Below the pieces are notes generated by a model, which was not told the origin of the DNA, searched no databases, and saw nothing but the letters and a program-made list of their open reading frames with translations. From contig JAICGN010000032.1 in assembly GCA_025923075.1 (NCBI GenBank), positions 1 through 37,904 on the forward strand: 37,904 nucleotides of DNA, in the 5' to 3' direction. Below are positions 1 to 8,077 of the stretch, in pieces; within the stretch, counting starts at the first letter, position 1; the number at the start of each line of letters is the position of its first letter. Source of the DNA: Chitinophagaceae bacterium. GTDB taxonomy: Bacteria; Bacteroidota; Bacteroidia; Chitinophagales; Chitinophagaceae. A program made the translations under genes and the position numbers.

Positions 1-316
1 CAATCAATTGCTTTTTATGAGGCTCTTTTAGGTGGATGATGTTTTCAGTAAATTCCATTTTTATCGGGAACGAACAGATCATTTGCAGACAAATAAGCTC
101 TTTGTCTATGATCAGATCAGGTATCTCTATGGGCTTGTCTCCAATGATAAAAAAAGAATTTAATTGGGAATGCAAGTCAGGTTGTTTTGAATTTATCCCT
201 CCAAAAGGGCACACATGCGGCTGATAAAATTTGATTTCATCGTTACCTATTGCAAATGATTGGTGAGTCTCATTTAGAGAATGCCAGGCAGGATTATCGA
301 GCTTCTCTATATTCAT
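1..316 (-). CDS. GNAT-family N-acetyltransferase, N-terminal part (cut by window edge)
   Basis: A minus-strand frame runs open from an ATG at 316-314 to base 1, giving about 105 residues with no stop. It begins MNIEKLDNPAWHSLNETH and continues with a KFYQPHVCPFGGI stretch. From memory, this opening (NPxWHSL...CPFGG) is that of a group of GNAT acetyltransferases whose acetyl-CoA site lies in the C-terminal half, which is outside the window. The frame is intact and sits downstream of the icd terminator, so it is probably transcribed separately. The acyl acceptor cannot be told. Family assignment rests only on the N-terminal pattern. Confidence 0.6.
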   Translation of the reverse strand, partial: MNIEKLDNPAWHSLNETHQSFAIGNDEIKFYQPHVCPFGGINSKQPDLHSQLNSFFIIGDKPIEIPDLIIDKELICLQMICSFPIKMEFTENIIHLKEPHKKQLI

Positions 317-343
317 ATTAATAAAGATAATAGTACTATAAAC

Positions 344-372
344 AAAAATCCCGGCTTATCAAGCCGGGATTT
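344..372 (-). terminator. Rho-independent terminator of icd
   Basis: An 11-bp perfect stem (AATCCCGGCTT at 347-357, AAGCCGGGATT at 361-371) with a 3-nt loop is followed on the minus strand by TTTTTGTTT. It lies 21 bp past the icd stop codon and before the GNAT start, so it ends the icd transcript. Confidence 0.85.
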
Positions 373-392
373 ATATACTAATCCGAACCAGC

Positions 393-1625
393 TTATCCAA
401 TTTTCTTTTTCAAATTACTATCAATCGCATCTAAGAACTCTTCGGTATATAAGTAATGTTCACCATGGTTCACTTTGTTTCCATGAATACAAACCGCAAG
501 ATCCTTTGTCATTTTTCCCTGTTCTACAGTTTCTATACAAACCGCTTCTAACGCATCAGCAAATTTTATCAATTCATCATTGCGATCAAGCTTGCCGCGG
601 AATGCTAGCCCCCGTGTCCATGCAAAAATTGAAGCAATTGGGTTTGTTGATGTTGGTCTTCCTTTTTGATGTTCACGATAGTGACGGGTGACTGTGCCAT
701 GAGCAGCCTCGGCTTCCATTGTTTTCCCGTCAGGCGTTACAAGCACTGATGTCATTAATCCCAGCGAACCAAAACCCTGGGCCACCGTATCACTTTGCAC
801 ATCACCATCATAATTTTTGCAGGCCCAGACAAAATTGCCATTCCATTTTAATGCGCTTGCGACCATATCATCGATCAGTCGATGTTCGTATGCGATCCCA
901 GCGGCATCAAACTGGATTTTAAATTCTTTTTGATAGATATCTTCAAAAATATCTTTGAAACGTCCGTCATATTTTTTTAAAATAGTATTTTTTGTCGAAA
1001 GATAAAGCGGCCATTTTTTACTAAGCGCCATATTAAAGCAGCTTCTTGCAAAACCTTTAATGCTTTCGTCTGTATTATACATTGTCATTGCCACACCATC
1101 ACCTTTGAAGTTGAACACCTCAAACGTTTGCGCTGCCGCACCTCCTTCGGGTGTAAATGTCATTGTCAGTTTGCCTTTTCCTTTGATAACCGTATCAGTT
1201 GCACGGTATTGATCACCAAAAGCATGACGGCCTACGATAATCGGTGCCGTCCACGTAGTAACTAATCTTGGGATATTTTTGATAACGATCGGCTCACGAA
1301 ACACCGTGCCATCTAAAATATTACGGATAGTTCCATTCGGGCTTTTCCACATCTGTTTTAGTTTAAATTCCTCAACTCTCGCCTCATCAGGTGTGATCGT
1401 GGCACATTTAATACCAACACCATATTGCTTGATCGCATTTGCGGCATCAACCGTCACCTGGTCATTTGTTTTATCGCGGTGCTCAACACCGAGGTCATAA
1501 TATTTAATATCAATGTCAATATAAGGCAGAATCAGTTTTTCTTTGATGAACTTCCAGATAATACGTGTCATTTCATCGCCATCAAGTTCTACAACAGGAT
1601 TTGCCACTTTGATTTTATTTGCCAT
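393..1625 (-). CDS. icd: NADP-dependent isocitrate dehydrogenase
   Basis: Oxidatively decarboxylates isocitrate to 2-oxoglutarate with NADP+ in the cytosolic TCA cycle. The 410-residue length and sequence fit the homodimeric, eukaryotic-like type II enzyme rather than the E. coli type. Visible landmarks are the substrate-binding [19 protein letters not shown] segment, the metal-binding acidic run in [10 protein letters not shown], and the cofactor region [15 protein letters not shown] followed by [14 protein letters not shown] and [11 protein letters not shown]. The ATG at 1625 gives the expected [21 protein letters not shown] start. It is monocistronic, with a promoter at 1698-1729 and a terminator at 344-372. 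Nothing is missing. Confidence 0.96.
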   Translation of the reverse strand: MANKIKVANPVVELDGDEMTRIIWKFIKEKLILPYIDIDIKYYDLGVEHRDKTNDQVTVDAANAIKQYGVGIKCATITPDEARVEEFKLKQMWKSPNGTIRNILDGTVFREPIVIKNIPRLVTTWTAPIIVGRHAFGDQYRATDTVIKGKGKLTMTFTPEGGAAAQTFEVFNFKGDGVAMTMYNTDESIKGFARSCFNMALSKKWPLYLSTKNTILKKYDGRFKDIFEDIYQKEFKIQFDAAGIAYEHRLIDDMVASALKWNGNFVWACKNYDGDVQSDTVAQGFGSLGLMTSVLVTPDGKTMEAEAAHGTVTRHYREHQKGRPTSTNPIASIFAWTRGLAFRGKLDRNDELIKFADALEAVCIETVEQGKMTKDLAVCIHGNKVNHGEHYLYTEEFLDAIDSNLKKKIG

Positions 1626-1697
1626 TATTTGAAATTTTAAATAGAAAAATAAACTGAAGGAAAGTAAAAAATTGTTTCCGAAAGATTATTTTTGGCG

Positions 1698-1729
1698 CAA
1701 ACCTACAGGAAATGAGTCAATCGGTCAAA
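1698..1729 (-). promoter_or_regulatory. Bacteroidota-type promoter of icd
   Basis: On the minus strand TTTG (1729-1726) is separated by 20 nt from TAGGTTTG (1705-1698), matching the Bacteroidota primary sigma consensus TTTG / TAnnTTTG. It lies about 70 nt before the icd ATG. The neighbouring plus-strand TATTTTTG at 1687-1694 might be the -7 box of the divergent regulator operon, but no -33 box is well placed for it. Confidence 0.65.
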
Positions 1730-1803
1730 GCCGAAAGTCATTTTCAGAAAACCTATGACAGTTGCGTGAAAGGAATAATACAGATTAATCATAACTTTCC
1801 AAT

Positions 1804-2382
1804 ATGCTTGCCAATTTACAGGAGTTTATTAAACAGCATTCAGAGCTGACTGAAGAGGATTTTATGACACTTGCTTCAATGCTTCAGCCTGCTAGTTTTG
1901 ATAAAAAAACAAGGGTCGTTGACATCGGTGAGGTAGCTAATAATTTCTATTTTGTTTTAACTGGAATTGCCCGTCGTTATTTTTTTCGTGGTAAACAGGA
2001 AGTGATCACACATATAATCAAAGAGGGCGGAATAATGGGTTCAGTTATTTCATTTCTTACTGGTGAACCCAGCCGCTATATATTAGAAACTATTGAACCT
2101 GTTACGGCTTTATCAATGTCAAAGCCTGAGCTGGAAGCGCTTTTTAGCTCACATAAAAAGTGGGAAAAGTTTGGAAGAAAGCTTCTTACGTCATATTTTT
2201 TGCAGACAGAATATCACAACCTTGATAATATCAGGTATTCCACAAAAGAAAGATTTGTGAATTTTATGAAACAAAATCCCGATCTTGTTTTGAGAGTGCC
2301 ACAAAAATACCTCGCTTCCTACCTGGAAATTCAGCCTGAAACGTTTAGCCGCTTAAAACATTTAATGGTTAAGGAAAAATGA
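1804..2382 (+). CDS. Crp/Fnr-family transcriptional regulator, tandem copy 1
   Basis: A 192-residue protein with an N-terminal cyclic-nucleotide-binding-like beta-roll (about residues 20-115, including the GSVISFLTGEPSRYILETIEP stretch) and a short C-terminal helix-turn-helix ending RVPQKYLASYLEIQPETFSR. Known for the family: effector-responsive DNA-binding regulators. The Arg-Ser/Thr-Ala phosphate-binding signature of cAMP-binding Crp is not seen (EPSRYILE stands there), so cAMP is an unlikely ligand. The stop codon overlaps the start of copy 2 by 4 bp (ATGA), indicating translational coupling. The targets are unknown; no partner gene is next to it apart from its paralogues and the divergent icd. 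Confidence 0.85.
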   Translation: MLANLQEFIKQHSELTEEDFMTLASMLQPASFDKKTRVVDIGEVANNFYFVLTGIARRYFFRGKQEVITHIIKEGGIMGSVISFLTGEPSRYILETIEPVTALSMSKPELEALFSSHKKWEKFGRKLLTSYFLQTEYHNLDNIRYSTKERFVNFMKQNPDLVLRVPQKYLASYLEIQPETFSRLKHLMVKEK

Positions 2383-2993
2383 ACAAAGCTTTTGCAGAAA
2401 TAGATCCAATTTATTTCGAATATTCTCAAAAATATCTTGGACGGTTTATGCCAATATCCCGTGAAGAGTTGATTGACCTGCTCCAATACTGTGAAATCAG
2501 AAAATTTGATAAACGTGTGGTAATTGTACGCGAAGGGGAGATCGACAATTACCTCAACCTTGTTGTAAAAGGATTGGTGAGAAAGTATTTGCCTGTGAAA
2601 AAGAATGAATGCATACTTCAGTTGGCAACGGAAGGACACGTGGTACAATCAGAGATATCTTTTCTCACCCGGACACCCTCGATGGTGATTTTGGAAACAT
2701 TGGAACCTACAATACTTCTTTCATTGACCTATGACAAAATGGAAGAAGCACTTGATAAATTTCCAAAGGGAGAGAGGCTGGGCCGGTTGATCCTTGCAGG
2801 CATGTTTATTAAAAAAGACGAGAACAGGTACAACCGGTTGGCCAAGTCAACCCGGGAAAGGTTTTTTGAATACATTGATCATCATTCCCACATGTTGCAA
2901 CGTGTGCCGCAGAAATATCTTGCTTCATATCTCCAGATCAAGCCGGAGACCTTTAGCCGATTAAAAGCCCTGATGGTCAAAAGGAAAAAATAG
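2379..2993 (+). CDS. Crp/Fnr-family transcriptional regulator, tandem copy 2
   Basis: A 204-residue paralogue of the genes on either side: beta-roll sensor domain at about 25-130, then a helix-turn-helix ending RVPQKYLASYLQIKPETFSR. The ATG overlaps the stop of copy 1 by 4 bp. The region equivalent to the Crp cAMP site reads SEISFLTRTPSMVILETLEP and lacks the consensus Arg-Ala pair. The C-terminal 25 residues are far better conserved among the three copies than the sensor domains. That suggests similar DNA targets but different signals, which is inference. It ends in a lysine-rich tail (MVKRKK). Confidence 0.85.
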   Translation: MNKAFAEIDPIYFEYSQKYLGRFMPISREELIDLLQYCEIRKFDKRVVIVREGEIDNYLNLVVKGLVRKYLPVKKNECILQLATEGHVVQSEISFLTRTPSMVILETLEPTILLSLTYDKMEEALDKFPKGERLGRLILAGMFIKKDENRYNRLAKSTRERFFEYIDHHSHMLQRVPQKYLASYLQIKPETFSRLKALMVKRKK

Positions 2994-3068
2994 GTGGGTG
3001 TTTATAAAAAAAAGTATCACGGGCTTGATTCGAATCAATTATTCTGTAACTTACGGGATAACCAGCTT

Positions 3069-3680
3069 ATGAATCCCAAGAAATCATTCCTGGATTTTCT
3101 CAATAAGTTTATCCCGCTCAGCCAGGACGAGTACAATGAATTAATACTTCCCTGTATTGTTAACAGACGGTTTGGAAAAAAAGAAATTGTGACCCATTCC
3201 GGGGAGGTTGAGGAGTACATCAATTTTATAGATCAGGGCCTTGTGAGGAAGTATTACAAAAAAGGAAATGAGGAGATCAATACTCAGATCTCTTATGAAG
3301 GGCATATTATTCACTCTCAGGAATCGTTCCATAGCCGTATGCCATCGGAATATACCATTGAGACTATCGAACCATGCGAACTGACCTCCATGACATTTGA
3401 ATGCCTTGAACGGATCTATTCCTCTTCGGAAAAAATGCAGCAGCTTGGCCGTCTTGTTATTACCACTACAATGGTGCTGAAAGATAAATGGCAGAGCCAG
3501 TTGGTGAAGCTTAGTCCAAGAGAGAGATTTATCATCTTTGTTACCAAACACCCTGAGCTAATGCAAAGGGTCCCTCAGAAATATCTTGCCTCTTACCTCA
3601 ATATCAAACCGGAAACATTCAGTCGCTTTAAACACATGGTAAAAGAGCATTCAAAGAAAATACTAATTCACCAGAACTAA
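3069..3680 (+). CDS. Crp/Fnr-family transcriptional regulator, tandem copy 3
   Basis: A 203-residue third paralogue with the beta-roll domain first and a C-terminal RVPQKYLASYLNIKPETFSR helix-turn-helix. I chose the ATG at 3069 because it begins MNPKKSFLDFLNKFIPLSQDE, which aligns with the N-termini of copies 1 and 2. An in-frame GTG at 2994, right after the copy 2 stop, would add 25 residues without counterpart in the paralogues. The sensor region reads HSQESFHSRMPSEYTIETIEP, again without a canonical cAMP-binding pair. The 3' end overlaps the convergent gene 3677-4300 by 4 bp. The Crp/Fnr assignment is firm; ligand and targets are unknown. Confidence 0.83.
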   Translation: MNPKKSFLDFLNKFIPLSQDEYNELILPCIVNRRFGKKEIVTHSGEVEEYINFIDQGLVRKYYKKGNEEINTQISYEGHIIHSQESFHSRMPSEYTIETIEPCELTSMTFECLERIYSSSEKMQQLGRLVITTTMVLKDKWQSQLVKLSPRERFIIFVTKHPELMQRVPQKYLASYLNIKPETFSRFKHMVKEHSKKILIHQN

Positions 3681-4300
3681 TCCTTTCTTTCCCACCTGAA
3701 GTCGCACTTTGGAGCGCCTAAGGCGATCGTTCCCGTTCGTATCAGTTTAAGTCCCGCAAGATCGGAAGTCAGTGCATCCACTTCGCACAGGATGGCAGCG
3801 TACTTTTGATAATTATGTTTCTTAAAAAGTTTGCAAATGCCGCATTCCAGGATATCAATACCATATCCAAGACCCAGGGTTTCTTGTTTGTCAGTTATAA
3901 TATTTGCGATAAACCCATCGGGGTTTGCGTTTTTACTCACCCTCTTGTCAAACTCCCCTAAAAGGAAAGTTGCCAGCCACGTGTTCACCAGTTTGGCAGG
4001 TAGTCTTTTTACGAATTGCTGAAATTGATTTTTGGGTTTGACGTATTCGGTTACGATCTCAAGACAAATTTTTCTTGTTGTTTCAAAATTTTCTCCTCGT
4101 TTGTCCAGCGTTTTTATAAGCGCTAAAAAGTATGCACAAAAATCAAGGCGTTTGTCAATAGGATTTCCTGAACTTGCTACAAAAGCGGTGTCGACTGAAA
4201 TAACCTTGTAGTGGTCATTCGTTCCGGCAATTATTTCATCAGCGTGGCCGGGGAATCTTCTTTTTATGGTTGTAATAAAGTATTTTTTATACTTCGCCAT
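3677..4300 (-). CDS. L-2-amino-thiazoline-4-carboxylic acid hydrolase-like protein
   Basis: A 207-residue cytosolic protein with no signal peptide. Its C-terminal half, with CEVDALTSDLAGLKLIRTGT and the closing GAPKCDFRWER, resembles the ATC-hydrolase family (Pfam ATC_hydrolase), named for the enzyme that opens L-2-amino-thiazoline-4-carboxylate on the way to L-cysteine. Most family members are uncharacterised, so substrate and even enzyme activity are not established here. Cysteines are visible in LECGICKLF, ILCEVD and PKCDF. It is convergent with Crp copy 3, overlapping by 4 bp, and 26 bp downstream of it (in its own direction) lies nothing but that overlap; mntH upstream stream genes lie on the same strand but it starts before mntH ends, at 4300 versus 4327. 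Confidence 0.62.
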   Translation of the reverse strand: MAKYKKYFITTIKRRFPGHADEIIAGTNDHYKVISVDTAFVASSGNPIDKRLDFCAYFLALIKTLDKRGENFETTRKICLEIVTEYVKPKNQFQQFVKRLPAKLVNTWLATFLLGEFDKRVSKNANPDGFIANIITDKQETLGLGYGIDILECGICKLFKKHNYQKYAAILCEVDALTSDLAGLKLIRTGTIALGAPKCDFRWERKD

Positions 4301-4326
4301 CAGTTCGTCGCTTAGAGAAGGGCATA

Positions 4327-6210
4327 TTAAAGATTTACAACTAATACAGGGATAGATAACTCATGTCTTACCGCATTGGTTGTCTCGCCATAAATAATAT
4401 CTTTTAATCCTGAATGGCCATGCGCCCCGATCACCAGCATATCCGCATTTGATTCTTTTACTATGCGAACAATTTCCCTTGACCGGTGTTTAAAACCAAG
4501 TATTCCCTCGGCAATAAACCCTTTCGCTATTAATTGGGAAACATAGGCGTTTAACTTCTCTTTGTCTTTCCTTGTTTCAAGATCATCGCTTTCATTTCCA
4601 TAAATGGTTGCTGAAACGCTTTCTACAACATGTATCAAGATAAACGATGTATTATTTTTTGCCTGTCCGATGGCATGTGCGATCAGCTTCGGATCATTGG
4701 CGCTGAAATCGATTGCTACTGCAATTTTATCGTAGGTAGGAATTGAAGCAGCGTCAATGTTGCCGGGTTCTGCATGAATTTCTTTAAGATGTTTTTCTTT
4801 TCGTTTCCTCAATGGATAAATAATTGCTATCAAAAGAAGACTAACAAAAAGTGCTCCGGCAATAATAATGATTGTTTTCCACAAAATACTGTCAGATGTT
4901 GCAAAGTACTCAGTGGCCTGTTGTACTACCATCCTGATATTTAAATAAACAAGAACAGCAGCAATAGCAGAGGCGAGTACAATTATCAAAGGCTTTATTG
5001 CATATCTCCCCATCGATCGCTTATCACTTGTAAAATGAATAAGTGGAATCACAGCAAATCCCAGTTGCAAACTCAGGATCACCTGGCTTAACACAAGCAG
5101 GCTGTCAATATTTTCTTCACCATTCACTAAAATAACAATGACTGCCGGAATAACCGCAATAAGCCGCGTCATTAATCTACGTACCCAAGGGGCAATACGT
5201 AGCTGCAAATAACCTTCCATTACTATTTGTCCGGCGAGCGTGCCTGTTATTGTTGAACTTTGCCCGGAGGCGATCAACGCAACTGCAAAAAGTATGGGCG
5301 CAAGTTCAGTACCCAAAAATGGTTGCAGTAATTCATGCGCCACCTTTATTTCTGCTACATCTGTTCTGCCAGTTTTAAAAAATACTGTGGCTGCAAGTAC
5401 CAATATTGCGGCGTTTACAAAGAAGGCAAGATTTAAAGCAACAGCACTGTCAATAAAATTCAGTTTCAACGCTTTTTTTATCCCGCCGTCATCTCTTTTA
5501 ATTTTTCTTGTTTGTACCAGCGCTGAATGCAGGTACAGATTATGTGGCATGACAGTAGCGCCAATGATGCCAATAGCGATATATAATTCAGAAGGGCTCA
5601 GGCTGCCTGGAATAAAGCCCGTTGCGACTTCGCCAAAATCTGGCTTTGCTAAAATGATCTCAACAAGGAATGATGCACCGATAATTGCAACTAATGAAAT
5701 GATAAACGCTTCCATTTTGCGCATGCCAAGACGTTGTAATAATAAAAACAGGAATGTATCAAGCACTGTGATGAGTACTCCCCAAATGAGTGGTAAACCT
5801 GTGAGCAATTGCAAACCAATCGCCATTCCAAGTATCTCTGCAAGATCCGTGGCAGCAATGGCGATTTCGGCCAAACCATACAATGCATAATTGATATATC
5901 GTGGATAGGTTTCCCTGTTCGCTTGCGCCAGGTCTCTTCCCCTTACTATTCCAAGCCTTGCCGATAAACTTTGTAACAATAAAGCCATCATGTTACTCAT
6001 AAGTAAAACCCAGATGAGTTTATAGCCAAACTGACTGCCGCCGGCAAGATCAGTGGCCCAGTTGCCCGGATCCATATAACCAACACTGACAAGATATGCG
6101 GGCCCAAAAAAGGAAAGAATTCTTCTCCAGCCCGGTCTTCTTGTGCTGGTGGTATCTACGGTCTGATGGACTTCACTTAGTGATGGGTAACTATGTTTCG
6201 AACTATCCAT
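4327..6210 (-). CDS. mntH: NRAMP-family Mn2+/Fe2+ transporter fused to a universal stress protein domain
   Basis: A 627-residue inner-membrane protein. Residues about 25-465 form an NRAMP proton-coupled divalent metal transporter: DPGNWATDLAGGSQFGYKL in TM1 supplies the metal-binding Asp and Asn, GATVMPHNLYLHSALVQ in TM6 supplies the conserved Met, and GQSSTITGTLAGQIVMEGYL is also typical. Residues about 490-627 form a cytoplasmic UspA-like domain from YDKIAVAIDFS to GAHGHSGLKDIIYGETTNAV. The nucleotide-loop pattern G-2x-G-9x-G(S/T) is nearly kept, but Glu replaces Ser/Thr. The gene overlaps mntR by 8 bp, so both come from one transcript and the product probably imports manganese under MntR control. 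Confidence 0.93.
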   Translation of the reverse strand: MDSSKHSYPSLSEVHQTVDTTSTRRPGWRRILSFFGPAYLVSVGYMDPGNWATDLAGGSQFGYKLIWVLLMSNMMALLLQSLSARLGIVRGRDLAQANRETYPRYINYALYGLAEIAIAATDLAEILGMAIGLQLLTGLPLIWGVLITVLDTFLFLLLQRLGMRKMEAFIISLVAIIGASFLVEIILAKPDFGEVATGFIPGSLSPSELYIAIGIIGATVMPHNLYLHSALVQTRKIKRDDGGIKKALKLNFIDSAVALNLAFFVNAAILVLAATVFFKTGRTDVAEIKVAHELLQPFLGTELAPILFAVALIASGQSSTITGTLAGQIVMEGYLQLRIAPWVRRLMTRLIAVIPAVIVILVNGEENIDSLLVLSQVILSLQLGFAVIPLIHFTSDKRSMGRYAIKPLIIVLASAIAAVLVYLNIRMVVQQATEYFATSDSILWKTIIIIAGALFVSLLLIAIIYPLRKRKEKHLKEIHAEPGNIDAASIPTYDKIAVAIDFSANDPKLIAHAIGQAKNNTSFILIHVVESVSATIYGNESDDLETRKDKEKLNAYVSQLIAKGFIAEGILGFKHRSREIVRIVKESNADMLVIGAHGHSGLKDIIYGETTNAVRHELSIPVLVVNL

Positions 6211-6865
6211 GTCTTACAAAAACGTTTTTTGCCAGTTGACCGCTGATCGTCAGTGCAGGCTTGTTGTCTAATTTTATTTCGAGCGAATCGTCATAACTGA
6301 ATTTTCTTTTCACAATGACCAAAGCGCCGATCTTAATTTTCTTTTCGTGTAAGTGTTCCAGCAGCAACTCAGATTGATTGGCGACGTAGCAGATCCTTGC
6401 CCGTCTGTTAAGGTGTAATTCGGCTAAACTTATTTGCTTACTCGTTTCCATTTTTCCATGTGTATCGGGTATCGGGTCGCCGTGCGGGTCAAATTTTGGA
6501 TATGCCAGGTATTCATCCAGTTTATCGATCAATTTTTTGTTGCTCACGTGTTCCAGCTGTTCAGCCACTTCATGAACCTCATCCCAGTTGAATTTTAATT
6601 TCGATGCTAAGAAATATTCCCATAACCGATGACGGCGAATAATATTCAATGCTGCTTTCTTTCCTTCCAGGGTGAGACGAAAACCCTGGTAGGGCTGGTA
6701 ATTAACCAGCTTCCGGGTTTTTAATTTTTTCATCATGTCTGTTATGGAAGCAGGCCTGGTGTGCAATCTCTCTGCCAGTTCATTTGTCGTCACGTTGTTA
6801 TCCTTGGTTTGCAAATGAAAAATTGTCTTTAAATAATTTTCTTCACTGGCCGAAAAATTAAGCAT
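6203..6865 (-). CDS. mntR: DtxR/MntR-family metal-dependent transcriptional repressor
   Basis: A 220-residue repressor that would bind its operator when loaded with Mn2+ (or Fe2+). Residues 1-65 are a winged helix-turn-helix (TTNELAERLHTRPASITDMMKKL). Residues 70-140 are the metal-binding dimerisation domain with His79, Glu83, His98, Glu102, Glu105 and His106 at the positions known from DtxR, with Glu102 as in manganese-type members rather than Cys. Residue 10 is Asn. Residues about 150-220 fit a FeoA/SH3-like domain. It is the first gene of a two-gene operon, overlapping mntH by 8 bp. A palindrome over its promoter (6879-6894) suggests autoregulation. Mn rather than Fe is inferred from the mntH neighbour. 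Confidence 0.9.
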   Translation of the reverse strand: MLNFSASEENYLKTIFHLQTKDNNVTTNELAERLHTRPASITDMMKKLKTRKLVNYQPYQGFRLTLEGKKAALNIIRRHRLWEYFLASKLKFNWDEVHEVAEQLEHVSNKKLIDKLDEYLAYPKFDPHGDPIPDTHGKMETSKQISLAELHLNRRARICYVANQSELLLEHLHEKKIKIGALVIVKRKFSYDDSLEIKLDNKPALTISGQLAKNVFVRHG

Positions 6866-6878
6866 GGCTAAAAATAAA

Positions 6879-6894
6879 TTTAGACAAACCTAAA
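6879..6894. promoter_or_regulatory. Candidate MntR operator overlapping the mntR -7 box
   Basis: The 16-bp sequence TTTAGACAAACCTAAA is an imperfect palindrome (TTTAG-N6-CTAAA) close in form to known DtxR-family boxes. It covers the whole TAGGTTTG element at 6892-6885, so a bound repressor would block the mntR-mntH promoter. The assignment is inference from position and symmetry. Confidence 0.55.
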
Positions 6895-6915
6895 AAATAA
6901 CAGGCTAATTTCCAA
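6885..6915 (-). promoter_or_regulatory. Promoter of the mntR-mntH operon
   Basis: On the minus strand TTG (6915-6913) and TAGGTTTG (6892-6885) are separated by 20 nt, matching the Bacteroidota consensus. The predicted start lies about 12 nt before the mntR ATG at 6865, giving a very short leader. Confidence 0.65.
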
Positions 6916-6974
6916 GCATTTTTCTATTATGAGATAAAATGGGAAAAGTTTATATTCGATTACAATTTGGATGT

Positions 6975-7946
6975 ATGGTCAGGTATCTAGCTTATTTACT
7001 CGTCGCGGTTTGCTTGTTTTCAGCTTGCGGAAATAAAAAAAAACCTTCACTCTCAGGAACTGATGAGGTAGTTATTGGCGATTTCATCGAATCGTTTGAA
7101 TTAATTGATCCTCCTTATGAGGTAGCAGATAGTTCATTCAAAAGAAAAGAGCAGGATTCATTGCGGATTGGCGATAATATATTCGCACAGTTTGTTCCTG
7201 ATTCGGTACTGACAAAGGTTTTTGGAAAAAATGCGAAGCCAAAGCTCTATATCGGTAAGCGGGTTGAGATCGAAAAGGAAACATATTTGTTTATAAAAGC
7301 GATAGCAGCAGACAAGAAAGCATCACTGGTTCTCTGTTTTGATAACGAAAATAAGTTCAAGGCATTCCTTCCATTGCTTGTGCAGGATGCGAATCCTGCT
7401 ACAACACAGGTGAGCGGATTAGACCGGCGGTATTCCTTTTACAAAACAATTTCACTTAAAAAAACTGACGGCTCGATCGCAGAAGGGAAGGAGGTTTATA
7501 TCTATAATAAAGAAGGGGGCCAGTTCCTTCTTATTATGACGGATCCAATTGACGATCGGGTGCAGGAAGTGATCAATCCAATTGATACACTGGCCAAGAA
7601 AAATAAATTTTCTGCCGATTACATAAAAGACAAAATGAATATTGTTTCCATCCGTGATAACAGCAAGCCGGGCAGGATAAACTTCTTTATTCATATTGAC
7701 CGCAACAATGGTCAATGTACCGGTGAATTGAAAGGCGAAGCCAGTTTTACTTCAGCAAATGTTGCAGTATATCAACAATTGGGCGATGTTTGTTCGCTTC
7801 AATTTAGATTCTCCTCCTCTTCCGTTACATTAAAAGAACTGGAGGCATGTGGCGCTCACCGGGGAATTAAATGTTCGTTTGATGGAAGTTTCCCACGCAA
7901 AAAAGAAGTGAAACCAAAAACGCCGACAAAACGACCGTCCAAATGA
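6975..7946 (+). CDS. Predicted lipoprotein of unknown function
   Basis: A 323-residue exported protein. The ATG at 6975 is preferred over the in-frame ATG at 6939 because it places the signal peptide MVRYLAYLLVAVCLFSAC at the N-terminus, with a lipobox ending at Cys18, so it is probably anchored in a membrane by lipid. The mature part has no motif I recognise. It contains acidic stretches, a predominantly beta pattern in the second half, and a basic proline/lysine tail (KPKTPTKRPSK). It stands alone between mntR (divergent) and the GlgP-like gene, 131 bp upstream. I do not assign a function. Confidence 0.7.
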   Translation: MVRYLAYLLVAVCLFSACGNKKKPSLSGTDEVVIGDFIESFELIDPPYEVADSSFKRKEQDSLRIGDNIFAQFVPDSVLTKVFGKNAKPKLYIGKRVEIEKETYLFIKAIAADKKASLVLCFDNENKFKAFLPLLVQDANPATTQVSGLDRRYSFYKTISLKKTDGSIAEGKEVYIYNKEGGQFLLIMTDPIDDRVQEVINPIDTLAKKNKFSADYIKDKMNIVSIRDNSKPGRINFFIHIDRNNGQCTGELKGEASFTSANVAVYQQLGDVCSLQFRFSSSSVTLKELEACGAHRGIKCSFDGSFPRKKEVKPKTPTKRPSK

Positions 7947-8077
7947 TTGTTAGTACCAGGTCTTTTTGTCTTCAACTTTTCCCCGCATGTGAATAATTTA
8001 ATAGTCAGAAGCATCGATCATATAATTTGTTATGCCTAATTCCCGTTATTTTGTGCCCTGTGTAAAAATCACACAAT

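Noticed and set aside
281-691. Plus-strand open frame spanning the icd terminator and 3' end.
   Set aside because: It reads through a perfect terminator hairpin and the reverse of icd codons, with no domain or signal.
2994-3068. GTG start extending Crp copy 3 by 25 residues.
   Set aside because: The extra residues have no counterpart in copies 1 and 2, while the ATG at 3069 aligns with their starts. It remains possible.
5240-5890. A 216-codon open frame on the plus strand inside mntH.
   Set aside because: It is antisense to a strongly conserved transporter, is low in complexity, and shows no recognisable motif; it arises from codon bias of the gene opposite.
7990-8077. TAATTTG-like boxes upstream of several genes (8078, 11736, 23012, 27703) as promoters.
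   Set aside because: They have one base too few between TA and TTTG and no consistent -33 element, so I did not list them.
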